Shown: piece by piece, positions 24,381 to 35,866 of the stretch
Layout: every line of letters begins with the position of its first letter
Position numbering within the stretch: position 1 is the first letter of the stretch
Assembly: GCA_001600455.1 (NCBI GenBank)
Contig: BCKC01000002.1
Coordinates: forward strand, 1,364,001 to 1,428,000
Direction: 5' to 3'
DNA length: 64,000 nt
DNA from: Endocalyx cinctus
Lineage: Eukaryota > Ascomycota > Sordariomycetes > Amphisphaeriales > Apiosporaceae
The notes under the pieces: model-generated
Told to the model about the DNA's origin: nothing
Databases searched by the model: none
Seen by the model: the letters and a program-made list of their open reading frames with translations, nothing else
Made by a program: the position numbers and the translations under genes

Positions 24381-24414
24381 TCACACACGCATACGCACAT
24401 ACACACACACACAA
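24381..24414. repeat. AC-rich simple repeat in a 5' leader
   Basis: Imperfect CA/CACG repeats ending about 45 bp before the start codon of the Pth11-like gene, so probably in its 5'-UTR. Confidence 0.85.
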
Positions 24415-24460
24415 GTTCCCTCCTTCTCAGAAGGTCGAAGAAGAAATAAGATATCTCAAG

Positions 24461-25848
24461 ATGCCTACCGCCGTGGAGGCCTCTAACCAACGACTGACGC
24501 TCGGCGTTGTGATAACGCTCCTGATCCTATCGACCATCTCGTTCGGACTGCGAATTTACGCCAGGTTTGTGACCAGAGCGAAGCTATGGTGGGATGACTA
24601 CTGGATGTGCTGGGTCCTGGCGATATGCTTTACCGCCTCCTCTCTGGATTTTGCTATGCTTGCCTTGGGTTCCGGGATACATCAGGACGACTTACCTAAG
24701 GATACCGTTACGGCTTTTATCAAGGTACGTTCATATTTTTTAGGGGCGTCGATTAAAAAGAGCTAGAAAGAGAAAAAAAAAAAAGGAGAGAGAAAAAGCT
24801 AACAAGGGGATGATCGCCGCTTAACTTAGACCCTCTGGGTATACATGCTCATCTGGGCGACCGGGGTCTTCAGCGTCAAGGTCGGCATCCTGCTCTTCTA
24901 CTGGCGGATATTCTCGACGCGGTCTTTTCGGACGGGCGCCGTCGTCGTCGGGTTCCTCTCGGTGGGGATCTTCCTGTCCAACTTCTTCTCCTTCACCTTC
25001 CAGTGCTTCCCCGTCGAGAAGTTCTGGATACCGGACCTGCCCGGTCACCGCATCAACCAGGAGGCCTTCTACCTCGCGAGCGCCATAATCAACGTCGTCG
25101 GTGACGTCGCCGTTCTGGCCTTACCTCTCCCCGTCGTTTGGAGGCTGAATACTTCCCGCTCGAAGAAGTGGTCTCTTAGCTTCTTGTTCCTTCTTGGTGC
25201 CTTGTAAGTTTTTTCCTCTGGTCTTGTTTCATTATATCTTGGTTAGAATTTCTAATTTTTTTTTTCGTGTGTAATAGTGTTGTAATCGCGAGTATTTTCC
25301 GTATCGTCGCCGTTACGGAGATCGACCCCGAGGACTTTACCTTCACCAACGTGGGCGGAGGATTGTGGAGTACGATTGAAGTCGAAGTTGGATTCATATG
25401 CGCCAATCTCCCGACCATACGACCTCTGATCTTCAAGTGGTTTGGATTAGGCAGTACGACAAACTCGTACGGATCTCACAGCGCCGGCCCGCGCCAGTAT
25501 AACATCTCCGGAAAGGGGCCCGTCCGATCCGGTCATCTTAAACTCGGAAGCTCCAATCGTGACGCGGACCTCCTCGATTCGAGTCAAGAAGAGCTCGCAC
25601 CGGGGGGGGATAACAATTTTCAATTAAGACGTACTGGTACGAACGCGATGCGACGGGATCACATAGGCTCCGATGATGATAAGATAGAAGCAATAGGAAA
25701 CTCTGACATCATGGTCAAGACGGATATCGGTATCTCGGTTATGGATGACCATCAACAAACTCAGTCTTACGGTAGCCCGAATCGGTTCATCAAGATCTCG
25801 TCGCCAAGTAACGAAATCAACCTACCAGGCCAAGGAAGGACATTTTGA
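24461..25848 (+). CDS. Pth11-like / rhodopsin-domain seven-helix membrane protein
   Basis: Integral membrane protein of the fungal 'rhodopsin domain' class related to Pth11-type GPCR-like receptors, 402 aa. Exons are 24461-24724, 24830-25203 and 25278-25848; intron 1 is phase 0 and intron 2 phase 2. Seven hydrophobic segments are visible, beginning LTLGVVITLLILSTISFGLRIYAR. Typical landmarks are LRIYARFVTRAKLWWDDYWM (first loop), LALGSGIHQDD, VKVGILLFYWRIFSTRSFR, VGDVAVLALPLPVVWRL and IEVEVGFICANLPTIRPLI (last helix). There is no N-terminal CFEM domain. A soluble tail of about 150 residues, rich in Ser, Gly and acidic groups, follows. Members are thought to sense extracellular cues, but no ligand can be inferred here. 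The ATG at 24461 begins the conserved N-terminus. Confidence 0.87.
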
Positions 25849-28320
25849 ACGGGTTTCTCAGGGTTGGAACATCACGACAAGCATCTGAGAAGAACTTTGT
25901 ATATTGTCTATCAAAATTAGTGTATAATAATATAAAATATATTACTAAATAATCTATACGTCTCTAATATGTTACTTCAGAAGTCACTGCGATATCGTGT
26001 CTGAGTTTTGCCGTCTACAAATGTGCCCAGTGATTGAACCCCTCTCCCCGTAATAATAGGGGGGGGAAGACCTCCAGAGCATTAAGATGCCCTCATCGCC
26101 CAAAAGATATAGAATCACTAGTGTGTATTCCCCATATCGAAATTATTCGAAAACGAATTACGACGTTCTTAGGTTCACCAGGTGGATAAGACTCCCAGGC
26201 AATGAGCATTATGCTGCGACGCCATAATTCCGCATGACGGATATTCCTTCATTAGGGTTTTTTTATGAGGTTATAATTCTTCTCTAGGTTCATACGGGAT
26301 CTACCGATAAACGAGGTTCTTACCGTTACATTTTTGCGAAATTTTGGGCATGCCGGGATTAGGATCCTCTAAAAGCTGGACAAAAGTATGGTTACTACCG
26401 GAGTTCTCAAACACCGGGTTTTAGTAGGACTTCAACTTTTGCCTCCTCCATTTGATCCTGGAAATATTGAGAGGCCATCTGCGCATCGTTTACAAGGGAG
26501 ATACCTGCACACCTTAACGTGAAAGGCGTACTGTCGTTGCTATCAATGCCCAGTTTCCATAAACCCGAATCTAAGCGCTTCAACTTGCGTATCATAGGGA
26601 GGTTGCTTTTCTTATTTCTCTCTATCTCTCTCGCTTTTCTTTATCCACTGGTACGCGTTTGGAGCAAAACGGTTTGATTAATGATATGTCATATAATAAT
26701 CTCCATATGAATATGTCATCTTACTCCTTTAGCTCCCCCTTATCATTGCGTACTTATGTAGTACAGGATTATGGGTTAAGATGAGCATCATCGATATAGT
26801 TTGTACCAACTGCATAAAATAAAAGAATGCGACCGAATACGGTCCTCCACTGAAATTGCGAAGAAGCACATCCAGAAGAGAAAATAATCACCCCGGCCTT
26901 AAAATTCTTACGTACGACAGGCATAGGTAATATGCAAAACATGACAAACATATCAGATATAGAAGGGATAACCTATCGCTCCTCTCAACCCTGGCACACG
27001 CATCTACTATGTAATCTTTTCCAGACCGATCTTCCTAAAAGTGACAAGAAAATAACGCGATTCCCGAAAGTCAAGGTCCAATACTCCGTATGCTTGATTA
27101 TGGCCAGGTGCGGAAATACTGTTCCGGGGTACTGCGCACTCCCTAATCCCTACCTACATAGATATGACCGGGCGCACATACGCTACGTATACGGGACGGG
27201 CCTCAGGCGATATTCCCCGTCCACCCCGGTATTCTCTACGATGTGACCTATTTCAAGGGTAACAGTGTATATACTAGGTATGTCTGGAGCGGGAGAAAAC
27301 GAGCATGGCACTTTTTCTAGTGGGAATGGCAATATACCTTGGCGAGGCTTGAATTAACTGACTTCAGAATATATGAGCGGATTTCTCCATCCCCTCATCT
27401 TAATAATTCGATAGGCTTTTGTCATAATACTGGGGCTGTAAGGTAGTTTGGTAGATGGTAGATCATTATCACCTATTCGTAGTTCTTCTGCTATCCCTGG
27501 TCAATGCGCACATGCATGGGGAGTGCAGAACGTTATCATCTTTTCCTATGGCACTAGAAGAAAAGGGGGAACCATCCACCTATCCTCTGTTTAGTTCGAG
27601 AGCAAACTTGATGCAGCCTTGTAATCTTTTAATGCAAGGGAGAAGCTCCGAGGAAGAGGAGGGGGGGGTAGTTCCGGAGGTAATCTACAACTATTATTGT
27701 CGTCGATGCGGGACTGCCGGTGAACTAAACTTGTACAACATAAACTTCTTTTATCTACAAGCTTTCTTAACCTCCCATATGTAGGTTTTAGTGGTGAAAA
27801 CTTCCGCTCTTAAGCATATTCTAAGCAGTGGCTTACATTTTAATCACATCAACAATATCATCACTGTTGCTTCATTGTTTCTTGAGTACCCCTCACGGCT
27901 ATTGGAGTTACATTATAAAGCGGGTAAGTGATATAATATATCAGGTCGGCACCGACGTTACCCTCATAACTAGCTACCTTATCGCCTAAATCCTAAGACC
28001 GTATGCATCTACGTACGAAGTTCAGATCGCGATGTTGTCCTTCCGTCTCGCGATTTCGCATCTAAATCGGCTTATAACTACGGGATGAAGAAGCTGACAC
28101 GACTTACCTAGTGCTGATACTGGGGTAGCTTAGAGGGCTATTACTGGAAGATCTTACCAGCGAGGTCGGATATCGAAGAAAGAGAAGGAAAAGCTATTTA
28201 AAGTGAACGGGAACCGGGGTGACAGATAACATGAGATTTCTGTGCTAGGATATTCATCACGGAATTTCATCAGAACATCATCACTACGTCATAAAAACCA
28301 CCCCACGTTTATTATTCATC
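25849..28320. other. intergenic spacer
   Basis: About 2.5 kb. It includes a short minus-strand open frame at 26407-26595 with moderately coding-like text but no homologue I recognise, a plus frame at 27455-27784 with a hydrophobic start, an exact TACTCCGTA word (27082-27090) and the promoter of the NRPS-like gene at the right end. Confidence 0.5.
28195..28202 (+). promoter_or_regulatory. TATA-like element of the NRPS-like gene
   Basis: TATTTAAA about 120 bp before the ATG at 28321. Position and AT-rich core fit a TATA element. Confidence 0.35.
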
Positions 28321-31300
28321 ATGTCGAGCATCTCCGCCCAAAAGATTGAAGACTGCATCCGCGAGTACGGAAAGATATGGATGATCGACGACCTCGTTCG
28401 CGAGCGCGCCAAGGACGAGGTTCAAGTTCCGATTCTGGGATATCCGAAGTTCGCCGACAAGGCGACGGATTATGAGTATTTTACCGGAAAGGAGCTCGAC
28501 CGCATGGTCGACGAGACCTGCCGCGTCCTCGAAAAGGCGGGCTTGCGGATGAACTCTTACAAGACGATCGGGCTGTTCGCGCCCTCGGATCTGTCCTTCG
28601 TCGTCACCTTCTTCGCCCTGTTTCGTCTCGGCTGCAAGGTTCTGAGCATGTCCATCCGGCTCAGCGAGCCCGCTTGTCTCAACCTATTGAAGAAGACGCA
28701 GTGCGATACCATCCTCTGCGGCTCGACGCCTCACATCGAAGCCACCGTGAACTCCCTGAAGAAAGAACGTGCGGACCTCAATTTCCTTCCCATACCCGAA
28801 AGGGAGGACTTTGATAAGCCGGGCTCGCCCTCGGAGCCCTTCGTTAGGCCGATCGCCGACAAGGGGGTCGAGCACGTGCAGATGGCGCTCATGGGACACT
28901 CGTCCGGATCCACGGGCCTCCCGAAGCCCCTGTCGCTATCCCACCGCAGCGTCCTGAACAATTTGTACTCCGGAACGGGCTGTAAGGCGTTTAACGCGCT
29001 GCCGTGGTACCACTTGCACGCCATCTTCACCTCCACGCAGGCCATCTACATGCGCAAGCCGGCCGTTCTGTTCAACGCCCGGCTGCCGCTAACGGCTGAA
29101 AACCTCATCTCGGCCCTCAAAGAAGTCCAGCCGGAAATCTGCCATACGGTACCTTATACCCTGAAGCTGATGGCCGAGCGGGACGACGGCGTCGAGGTGT
29201 TAAAGAAGTGTAAGTTCGTAACCGCGGCCGGAGCACGAACCCCCGACGAGTTGGGCGACCGCTTAGTTCAGCAAGGTGTGAACTTTGGAGTAATATTTGG
29301 CATGTATGACTAACAGCCCCTTTTCTGTCTTCTATTATTATTGTAAATCTAAACCTATTAACTCATTTCTTATGATATAGGACGGAGGTGGGTCATATGG
29401 GAGACTCGATCTATCGAGATCCCGGCGATACTGATTCGTGGTGTTACGTTCGTACATACGCCAGCTTGCGAGAGCACATATGGCCGAAGAAGTTGAATGA
29501 CGAAATGTACGAGTTTGTGTATCTTAAATCTCACCCTGCTCTCATGGCGGTCACCAGCAACTCGGACGACCCACCGGGATCTTTTCACTCTCGTGATCTC
29601 TTTACTCCTCACCCCACCATCGAGCATGCGTGGAAATATCTAGCACGAGACGATGATCGCGTGACTCTTATCAGCGGCGAAAAGATTCTACCTTTAGCCA
29701 TGGAAGGCGCCGTCCGGGAGAGCCCGTTCGTACGCGATGCGCTCATGGTCGGCAACGACCGTTTGATGCCCGGCCTGTTAGTGTTCCGCTCCGAAGCCTC
29801 GCGGTCTCTATCCGACGGCGAGTTCATCGACGCGATCTGGCCCCTGATCGAGACCGCGAACAAAGTGATGGACGAGTTCGCATGCATTACCAAGGACATG
29901 ATATGCCCCGTCGGGATCGAAATCGATTACCCGGCCACGGACAAGAGGAACATAATACGCGCCGCCGCGCTAGCCAAGTTCGCCGATATCACGGAAAAGC
30001 TGTACAGCCAGAACCCCGACGACGACGACGCTCAGAACGGCGGCGGGAGGAACCTCAAGCTCGGGGTCCGGGAGCTGGAATCCTACATCGCCGACGTGAT
30101 CGAGGACCACGCCGGCGTCAAGCTTTCCAGCTTCGAGGCCGACTTCTACGCTTCGGGTATCGACAGCCTGAGGGCCGCGCAGATCCGCAGGTTACTGCAG
30201 CGGGACCTCGACTTGGGCGGTCGCTCGCTTCCTACCAATGTCGTTTACGACGCCGGAAACGTCGCTAAGCTTGCCGGCGGGTTGTTTTCCATGCGTACGG
30301 GAGAAAAGATGACGAACGGACACGCCGTTGAGGACGGTGAAAGCGAACAGCTCGTCAAGATGCAGAGTCTGATCGATGAGTACGCTAAGTTCGAGGCACG
30401 GAAACCCGGCAACAAGCCGAAGCCGGGAAAGGATGTGGTGGTAAGTGACTAGTCACTCTTGAGAATAGGATTATTTCAAAGAAAAAAAAAGATATCTATG
30501 ACCGCTAACATTGGCTTGTATATAAATTAGGTCCTCACCGGCGCAACTGGAGCACTCGGTGCGCACTTACTTAACCAGCTACTAGACGATCCGAAGGTGG
30601 GAAAGGTTTTCTGTCTCGTGCGAGGTAACGACGCGCTCGCGAGGATATTGGAGTCCATGACAACTCGAGGGCTCAGTCTCGCCGGCAACAACAAGAGTCG
30701 CCAGGAGAAGCTTACCGCGTTCACGACTGATAACTTCGGCGCGCCCCAGCTCGGCTTGGAGCCGGATGCCTACGAGTCGATACAGGAATCGGCGACTCTC
30801 GTCATCCACGCCGCGTGGCCGGTGAACTTCAACCTATCGCTCTCGAGCTTAGCGCCGCACATCGCGGGCCTGCGTAACTTCCTCGAGCTATCACTGAGGG
30901 TCCCGTTCCGGGACGACCCCGCGCGCGTGCTCTTCGCGAGCAGCATCTCGACGGCCTTCGGGGTACCCTCCGGTTGCGTCCCGGAGGAGCCGGTCGCTTC
31001 CCTCGAGCACGCCTCGGCGACGGGATACGCGCGCTCGAAACTGGTCGGCGAGCGTGTATGCGCCTCTGCCGCTGCCGCGGGCGGGGCCGTAGGCGTCCTG
31101 CGCGTGGGACAGATCTCGGCCGATAGCGTGAACGGGATATGGAACGACAAGGAGCACATACCGCTGCTGGTGCGCAGCGCGACCGAGGTCGGCGCTTTGC
31201 CGCGCCTGTACGGGTACGAGGGACGTTGCGACTGGATGCCGGTCGACACGGTGGCGGCGACGTTTTTGCAGCTCGCCGCGAAAGTAGCGGTCGGGGAAGG

Positions 31301-31670
31301 GGGATCGGGTGAAGCTCGGTTCTACAACGTCGTGCCGCCTCACGCCTTCTCGTGGAATGACGAGTACCTACCGGCGCTTCGGAAATCCGGGCTCGAGTTT
31401 GAGGAGGTCGAAATTGGCTATTGGCTGGAGAGGCTAAAGGCACGTGCGGCCGAGTTGGGTTCGGAGGCCGAGGCGAAGCTACCAGCTGTCAAGTTGGCGG
31501 CTTATTACGAGGCGGTATTCGCCGACTCCGGTCGTTCGGATCTCAATTACGACGTTTCTAAGGCTTGCGCCGATAGCGAGGCCCTGCGGACTTGTCCTCA
31601 GCTTTCGGAGGAGAAGATCGTGCGGAAGATGCTGGATCATTGGCTCCGTCGTGAAAATGGTAGCACGTAG
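28321..31670 (+). CDS. NRPS-like A-T-R carboxylate reductase
   Basis: Single-module NRPS-like enzyme (adenylation, carrier, thioester reductase), 1,060 aa. Exons are 28321-29303, 29381-30440 and 30531-31670 (intron 1 phase 2, intron 2 phase 0). The A domain has the ATP-loop motif HSSGSTGLPKPLSLSH (about 192-207) and FGMTEVGHMGDS across intron 1. The usual TGD motif reads SRD in GSFHSRDLFTPHP, followed by GEKILPL. The carrier domain has GIDSLRAAQIRR with Ser590 as the phosphopantetheine site. The R domain begins VLTGATGALGAHLL (682 onward, NADPH site) and has YARSK (Tyr847, Lys851), the catalytic pair of extended SDRs. Such enzymes activate an aryl or other carboxylic acid, load it and release an aldehyde by NADPH reduction. 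The substrate is unknown. There is no condensation domain, so it is not a peptide synthetase. Confidence 0.92.
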
Positions 31671-32403
31671 TGAGCGAGACTGACGTATCTTGCAGAACCG
31701 TGGGTTATATCTGTCGGTCTTTAAAGCTAGAAGAAATTGTCATCATGTGTACCGCATCATGACTCTATTCCAGACTTCTGCGGGTTGTTGTACTTACAAT
31801 TCATTAGGGGGCTATCGTTAAAAATGATATTTGATAATGATTATGTGGCCTCAAGGGGGAAATAGTAGTGTTGATTAACTTCATACTGTCGCTGCTCATT
31901 ACAACAATGGTATGACGAAAGCTCCATATTGACTTGTAGAATGCCCAATTTTCTGTCATGCATATTGGAGTGTAGCTTACTATATTAGTATCAAGCGCGG
32001 ATACATTCTGCTTCTTGTTTTCTTTTTGTCCAAACTCAGACCTTCATGGATTCGGGAAAATACCGTCAAGGTCTAAAGCCAGCAGCACAGAGTGTCTACG
32101 GTCTCGGCCTAGTTGATAGAATCGGATAATCGTCGGATGTTCCGTAATTGAATTCGGAAATGGTATCCGGTGATTTCCACTATTTCCATTTTGAGCGCCG
32201 ATAGCTCAAGAATCCTCTTGGCAGCGCTATCAATGCTAACCTCAACTGAGCATCTTCCGGGCCCAGTAGGACGGATTGACCAGGGGTGAAGTGATTTAAT
32301 AGATGATAAGTAAAAGAGAGAGGACATATGTGCGAGTCGTAGCTCATGCACTCTCACGAACCTCGTGTCCCTCAATTAAGCTACCTACGTCCGCTTTTAA
32401 ACG
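31671..32403. other. intergenic spacer between NRPS-like and amidase genes
   Basis: 733 bp of AT-rich DNA between two co-directional genes. It contains the 3'-UTR of the reductase gene and the amidase promoter. No additional open frame is credible. Confidence 0.55.
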
Positions 32404-34768
32404 ATGGTTCTCTTCAAATATCTGGTCGGCGGAGCGCTATTAGCGCCGTCGATGGTGCTAGGCTCTCCGATTCTAGTGAGAAGTCTAGGACGGGGAGACT
32501 CATTTTCTTTCACATTCGAGGGCTCAAATGTATCATCGCAGTACTACGTACCGTCTTCGAACAGTTCCATTTCAAACACTCTTCGAGCGAGTTCTTGCTA
32601 TTTCTCGTCCTCTACGTCAGCTCTCAGTAAAGTTCCCTTCACTGTGTTCTCTACTTCGAAAGACTTAATATCGAGCCAGACTCTAGATGATCTCTTATCC
32701 ACTTACGTAGAAGATGATATATATACAACTGACTTCCTCAACGGTAAGAATTTTATAATAATTCCCAGGCTTGCCGTAACTAAGTTCTAGTAGGAGTATA
32801 TTTAAACGGTCCCGCGGAGGCGTCGCTTGACGCCTCAGCACTCACCTGGCTAGTAGAGAAGTCAGTGCAGAATCTCATAGTGCCCGAGTCATTGAACTTA
32901 GGGGCTCCTTACAACTTCACTATAAATATCATAGAAGTAGAAAGCACAAATGATATTCCGGCGGGACCATATGTAGCTTCGTTGGGAGGGTCAACTTCGT
33001 GTGATATAGGGCTTTCCAGGGTGTATGCCTTGATCGCCGACCCGCAGGAGGCTTACATGTACGGATTCACGGAAAATGCCGACGGTTCCTTCTCCTACCT
33101 CGACGTATGGGATCCGGCACAGTCAGAGCTCATGATTCCGGTTCCCTCAAGACTGTATTGGTCGAATCTGGACAAAACTCAATACCCGCTCGCAGGACTA
33201 CGATTCGCTGTCAAGGACCTGATGCCCATTAGCGGCGTAAAAACAAGTGGTGGCTCGAAGGCATACCTACGGCTTGAAGACGGACCTGCTACAGCTACCG
33301 CCCCGGCTATTCAGAAACTTATCGACCTCGGAGCCGTTCCTGTCGGAAAGACCAAGTTGACGGTTTTTGCGTTTGGAGCTTGGCCTTGGCAGACCGATGA
33401 TTTCGCGGTGAGTAGAAGAAAGAGAGATTCCGGAATTTCTCATAGTTTTATTTTCATCTAACTCGTTTTTCGTTCTAAGTATTCGTGGAATCCGAGGGCA
33501 GATGGATATTTAGGACTCTCGGCCTCCAGTTACGGCTCGGCCGCGGCCATAGCAGCATATGACTATCTCGACTTCACCATTGGTAGTGACACTGGAGGGA
33601 GTGTGCGCAATCCCGCCGATCGAGTCGGTGTTTACGGGTCAGTGCTAGATGACTATAGCGATAGTAATTACAGGAACGCTAACCTCTTGAAGTATGAGGC
33701 CAACTTGGTCAGCCATTAACACTTCCTTGGTCATTCCCAGCGCATCCTCTCTTGATACTCTAGGATTCCTTGCACGATCTCCGACTTTGATGAGGAAGAT
33801 CGGAAAAGCCTGGGAGACAACCTTGAACCCCGCGCTCCATTCCGGAAATTTCTCAGTTCCAAAAAAGATAATCTTTCCAGTCAGTTTATTCCTTAATATT
33901 AGACTATTACAATTCGGCCATGGCACGGCCTAGTGCTAACGTAACTTATCCAAGACGGAGTTCTTTCCCGTCAACAACTCAGCTGCCCAGGAAGTCATCG
34001 ACAATTGGCTGAGTGACATATCCTCGGCACTGAACATGACCATAGAAGAACAGAACGTGACCAAGATCTTCCAAGCAACCGTCGACGCCAACGACACATT
34101 AGCTAACTATACGTCGGGCATCCTCGACCTAACGACCTACGATAACTACAACCTTTTCGGGAAGGAGTTCTTGTCGTCATACGCCGCCAAGTACAACAGG
34201 CGGCCAGAACTCGACCTTCCAGCCTTCCAAGCGTACGAAGAGGCGCCCGGCATGACGGCGGCCGATAAGGAATCTCATGAGGCGCGCAGGCAGAGCTTCG
34301 AGGACTTCGTAAACACGCACATGCTGCCTTTCAGCCCCTATACCTGCTCCGAGGGGCTCTGGGTCTACCATATCTCGGACACGGGCGGCGGTGTGCCGGA
34401 ATACCGAGATGTCATCACGTACGACTATTTCCCGGGATTCCAGCCCATGCGCGGCGCGAGTATCGCGCCTTTTGCTAAGCTGGTAGACATCACGGTTCCG
34501 ATTGGATCGATCAACTACGACAGCATCATCTCGAAGGTAAGAATGTCAATCCCCATTTATTTCAGTATCGCAGAAGTTTGCGACGGGCTAGTTTATTTCT
34601 ATTGCTAACAATTGACGATGAAATAATAAACAGAGAGAAGAGCCGCTGGTGATCACTTTAAATATAGTGGCGCATAAGGGGTGTGACTTTGTGGTGCTAG
34701 ACTTCCTCCAGGCCTGCGCTGACGCCGGACTTTGCTTGGAGATGAAGACTGGGAGGTCAGCTTTCTGA
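32404..34768 (+). CDS. secreted amidase-signature enzyme
   Basis: Amidase-signature (AS) hydrolase of 671 aa with a signal peptide ([20 protein letters not shown]). Six exons: 32404-32743, 32794-33407, 33480-33637, 33693-33879, 33955-34536 and 34634-34768; all junctions keep frame. Residues 1-230 form an N-terminal extension, of the kind found in fungal AS proteins annotated 'scytalone dehydratase-like Arp1 N-terminal'. The catalytic triad of the AS fold is visible: Lys254 in [11 protein letters not shown], the cis-Ser in [10 protein letters not shown] (about Ser334/335) and the nucleophile Ser359 in [20 protein letters not shown]-glycosylation sequons are numerous, fitting secretion. One acceptor (before 33693) is AAG rather than CAG/TAG, but no other choice retains the conserved MRPTW start. 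The substrate is unknown. It lies co-directionally 0.7 kb behind the NRPS-like gene. Confidence 0.85.
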
Positions 34769-35158
34769 AATTTCTTAGGGTAGGTAGTGTACCTAGATAA
34801 TTACATTAGAATGATAGACTATTGCGAAGCAACAAATTGCTCAATTTTCAATGAGGGTAGAAGTAGGAATTAGGTTAAAGCCTGTCAATATGTATAATGG
34901 CTGATGACAACACTATGCCCAAAATAAATCCACCCCTGCTCCCTCCTGACAGGTCTCCCTTAATAATGTAGTTGTTCCTCTTGACTTGAAATATTAAGTA
35001 TTTCAATTCTTTGTCACAAATTTAGCCATTGGGCTCCGAGTCCCAATCCTGACTACACAGGTAAGGAAAGTAAGCATCATGATGCATCAATTATGTTTTA
35101 TTCATGTTTTTCTTTACATAGCTTATCCGCACTTTTTTCAATCTCCAAGTGTTTAAAA
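34769..35158. other. intergenic, convergent 3' flanks
   Basis: 390 bp between the ends of the amidase and the LEA-like gene, AT-rich with no features noted. Confidence 0.6.
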
Positions 35159-35866
35159 TCAAACACGTCCCTGTCTCTCCGCATAAGCCTCCGACTCCCT
35201 CGACGGCTCGATCACGCTCGCGGGCGCTTCGTAACCCTCCGCCGACATACTTCCCGGGACGCGTTCCGGGACGTGATACTGCGCGCCCTTAAACTCGGTC
35301 TTGTGCGCGACGTTTCCGGCGTCCTCGATGTTCGATTCGGCCGCTTTCTTCCCTTCCTTCATGACGTCGCCGGTCCGGCCGTACGACACGGCCTCGTCGG
35401 TAGCATAGCGCGACCCAACCTCCCGATGCTTTCGGCCCGTCGAATCAAACTTGTTGAAGCCGCCGTAGTCGCGGGCTTGCCGCGCTAGCTTTTCCTCGGG
35501 CCCCCCTTCGCCTTCGAAGTGTGCGCCGCGTGTCTGGCTTGTACGGGGAGAAAAGAACGGTCGCGAGGGTTAGTTACGAACCTAGATTTAAAAGGGCCTT
35601 TATACATCGCGTGGAAGTGCTCACCGACCACGGGCATCAAGAGAGCCACCTTCCGAGGGAGGGATCCTCTTATTGTATCCCGCGTTCGTGCTCAGGTCCT
35701 GCTCGTATCTGACTTGAGCTCCAGGAAACTTGTTCTCCACTCTCGAGTCGACACCAGCTTCATCGCTGGACGAGAACTTGTGGGAGCCCATCTTGGCCTG
35801 ATGAGTGTTCAGGTCGCGCTCGGCTTCTTCGGCAAGGCGACGGGACGTCTCATGAGGTGGTGCCAT
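35159..35866 (-). CDS. hydrophilic LEA-like / stress-type protein
   Basis: Highly polar 206-aa protein from two exons, 35866-35625 and 35537-35159, joined by an 87-bp phase-2 intron (GTGAGC..CAAG). It has no signal peptide or membrane segment. Text such as HQAKMGSHKFSSSDEAGVDS, NKRIPPSEGGSLDARGR, then GAHFEGEGGPEEKLARQARDYGG, DVMKEGKKAAESNIEDAGN and SAEGYEAPASVIEPS is rich in Gly, Ala, Glu, Lys and Arg and almost free of bulky hydrophobics. It resembles fungal hypothetical proteins often described as LEA-like or stress-induced. Function is inferred from composition only; a role in desiccation or heat tolerance is a guess. The gene is convergent with the amidase. Confidence 0.72.

Larger units (their letters stand above)
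19292..24460. other. 5-kb gene-free spacer
   Basis: Divergent promoter region of the acetate-transporter gene on the left and the Pth11-like gene on the right. It contains a 6-4-6 inverted repeat (ATAGCC-TCAT-GGCTAT, 19527-19542), a five-copy heptamer array (21511-21545), one exact TACGGAGTA word (20532-20540) and an AC-rich tract (24381-24414). None of the short open frames looks coding. Confidence 0.5.

Noticed and set aside
26407..26595. 62-codon minus-strand frame with protein-like text (LKRLDSGLWKLGIDSND)
   Set aside because: Too short, no neighbouring exon with matching splice signals, and no family recognised.
27455..27784. 109-codon frame with a hydrophobic start (LFVVLLLSLVNA)
   Set aside because: The signal-peptide-like start is suggestive, but the remainder is low in structure and lacks introns or homologues known to me. 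Left uncalled.
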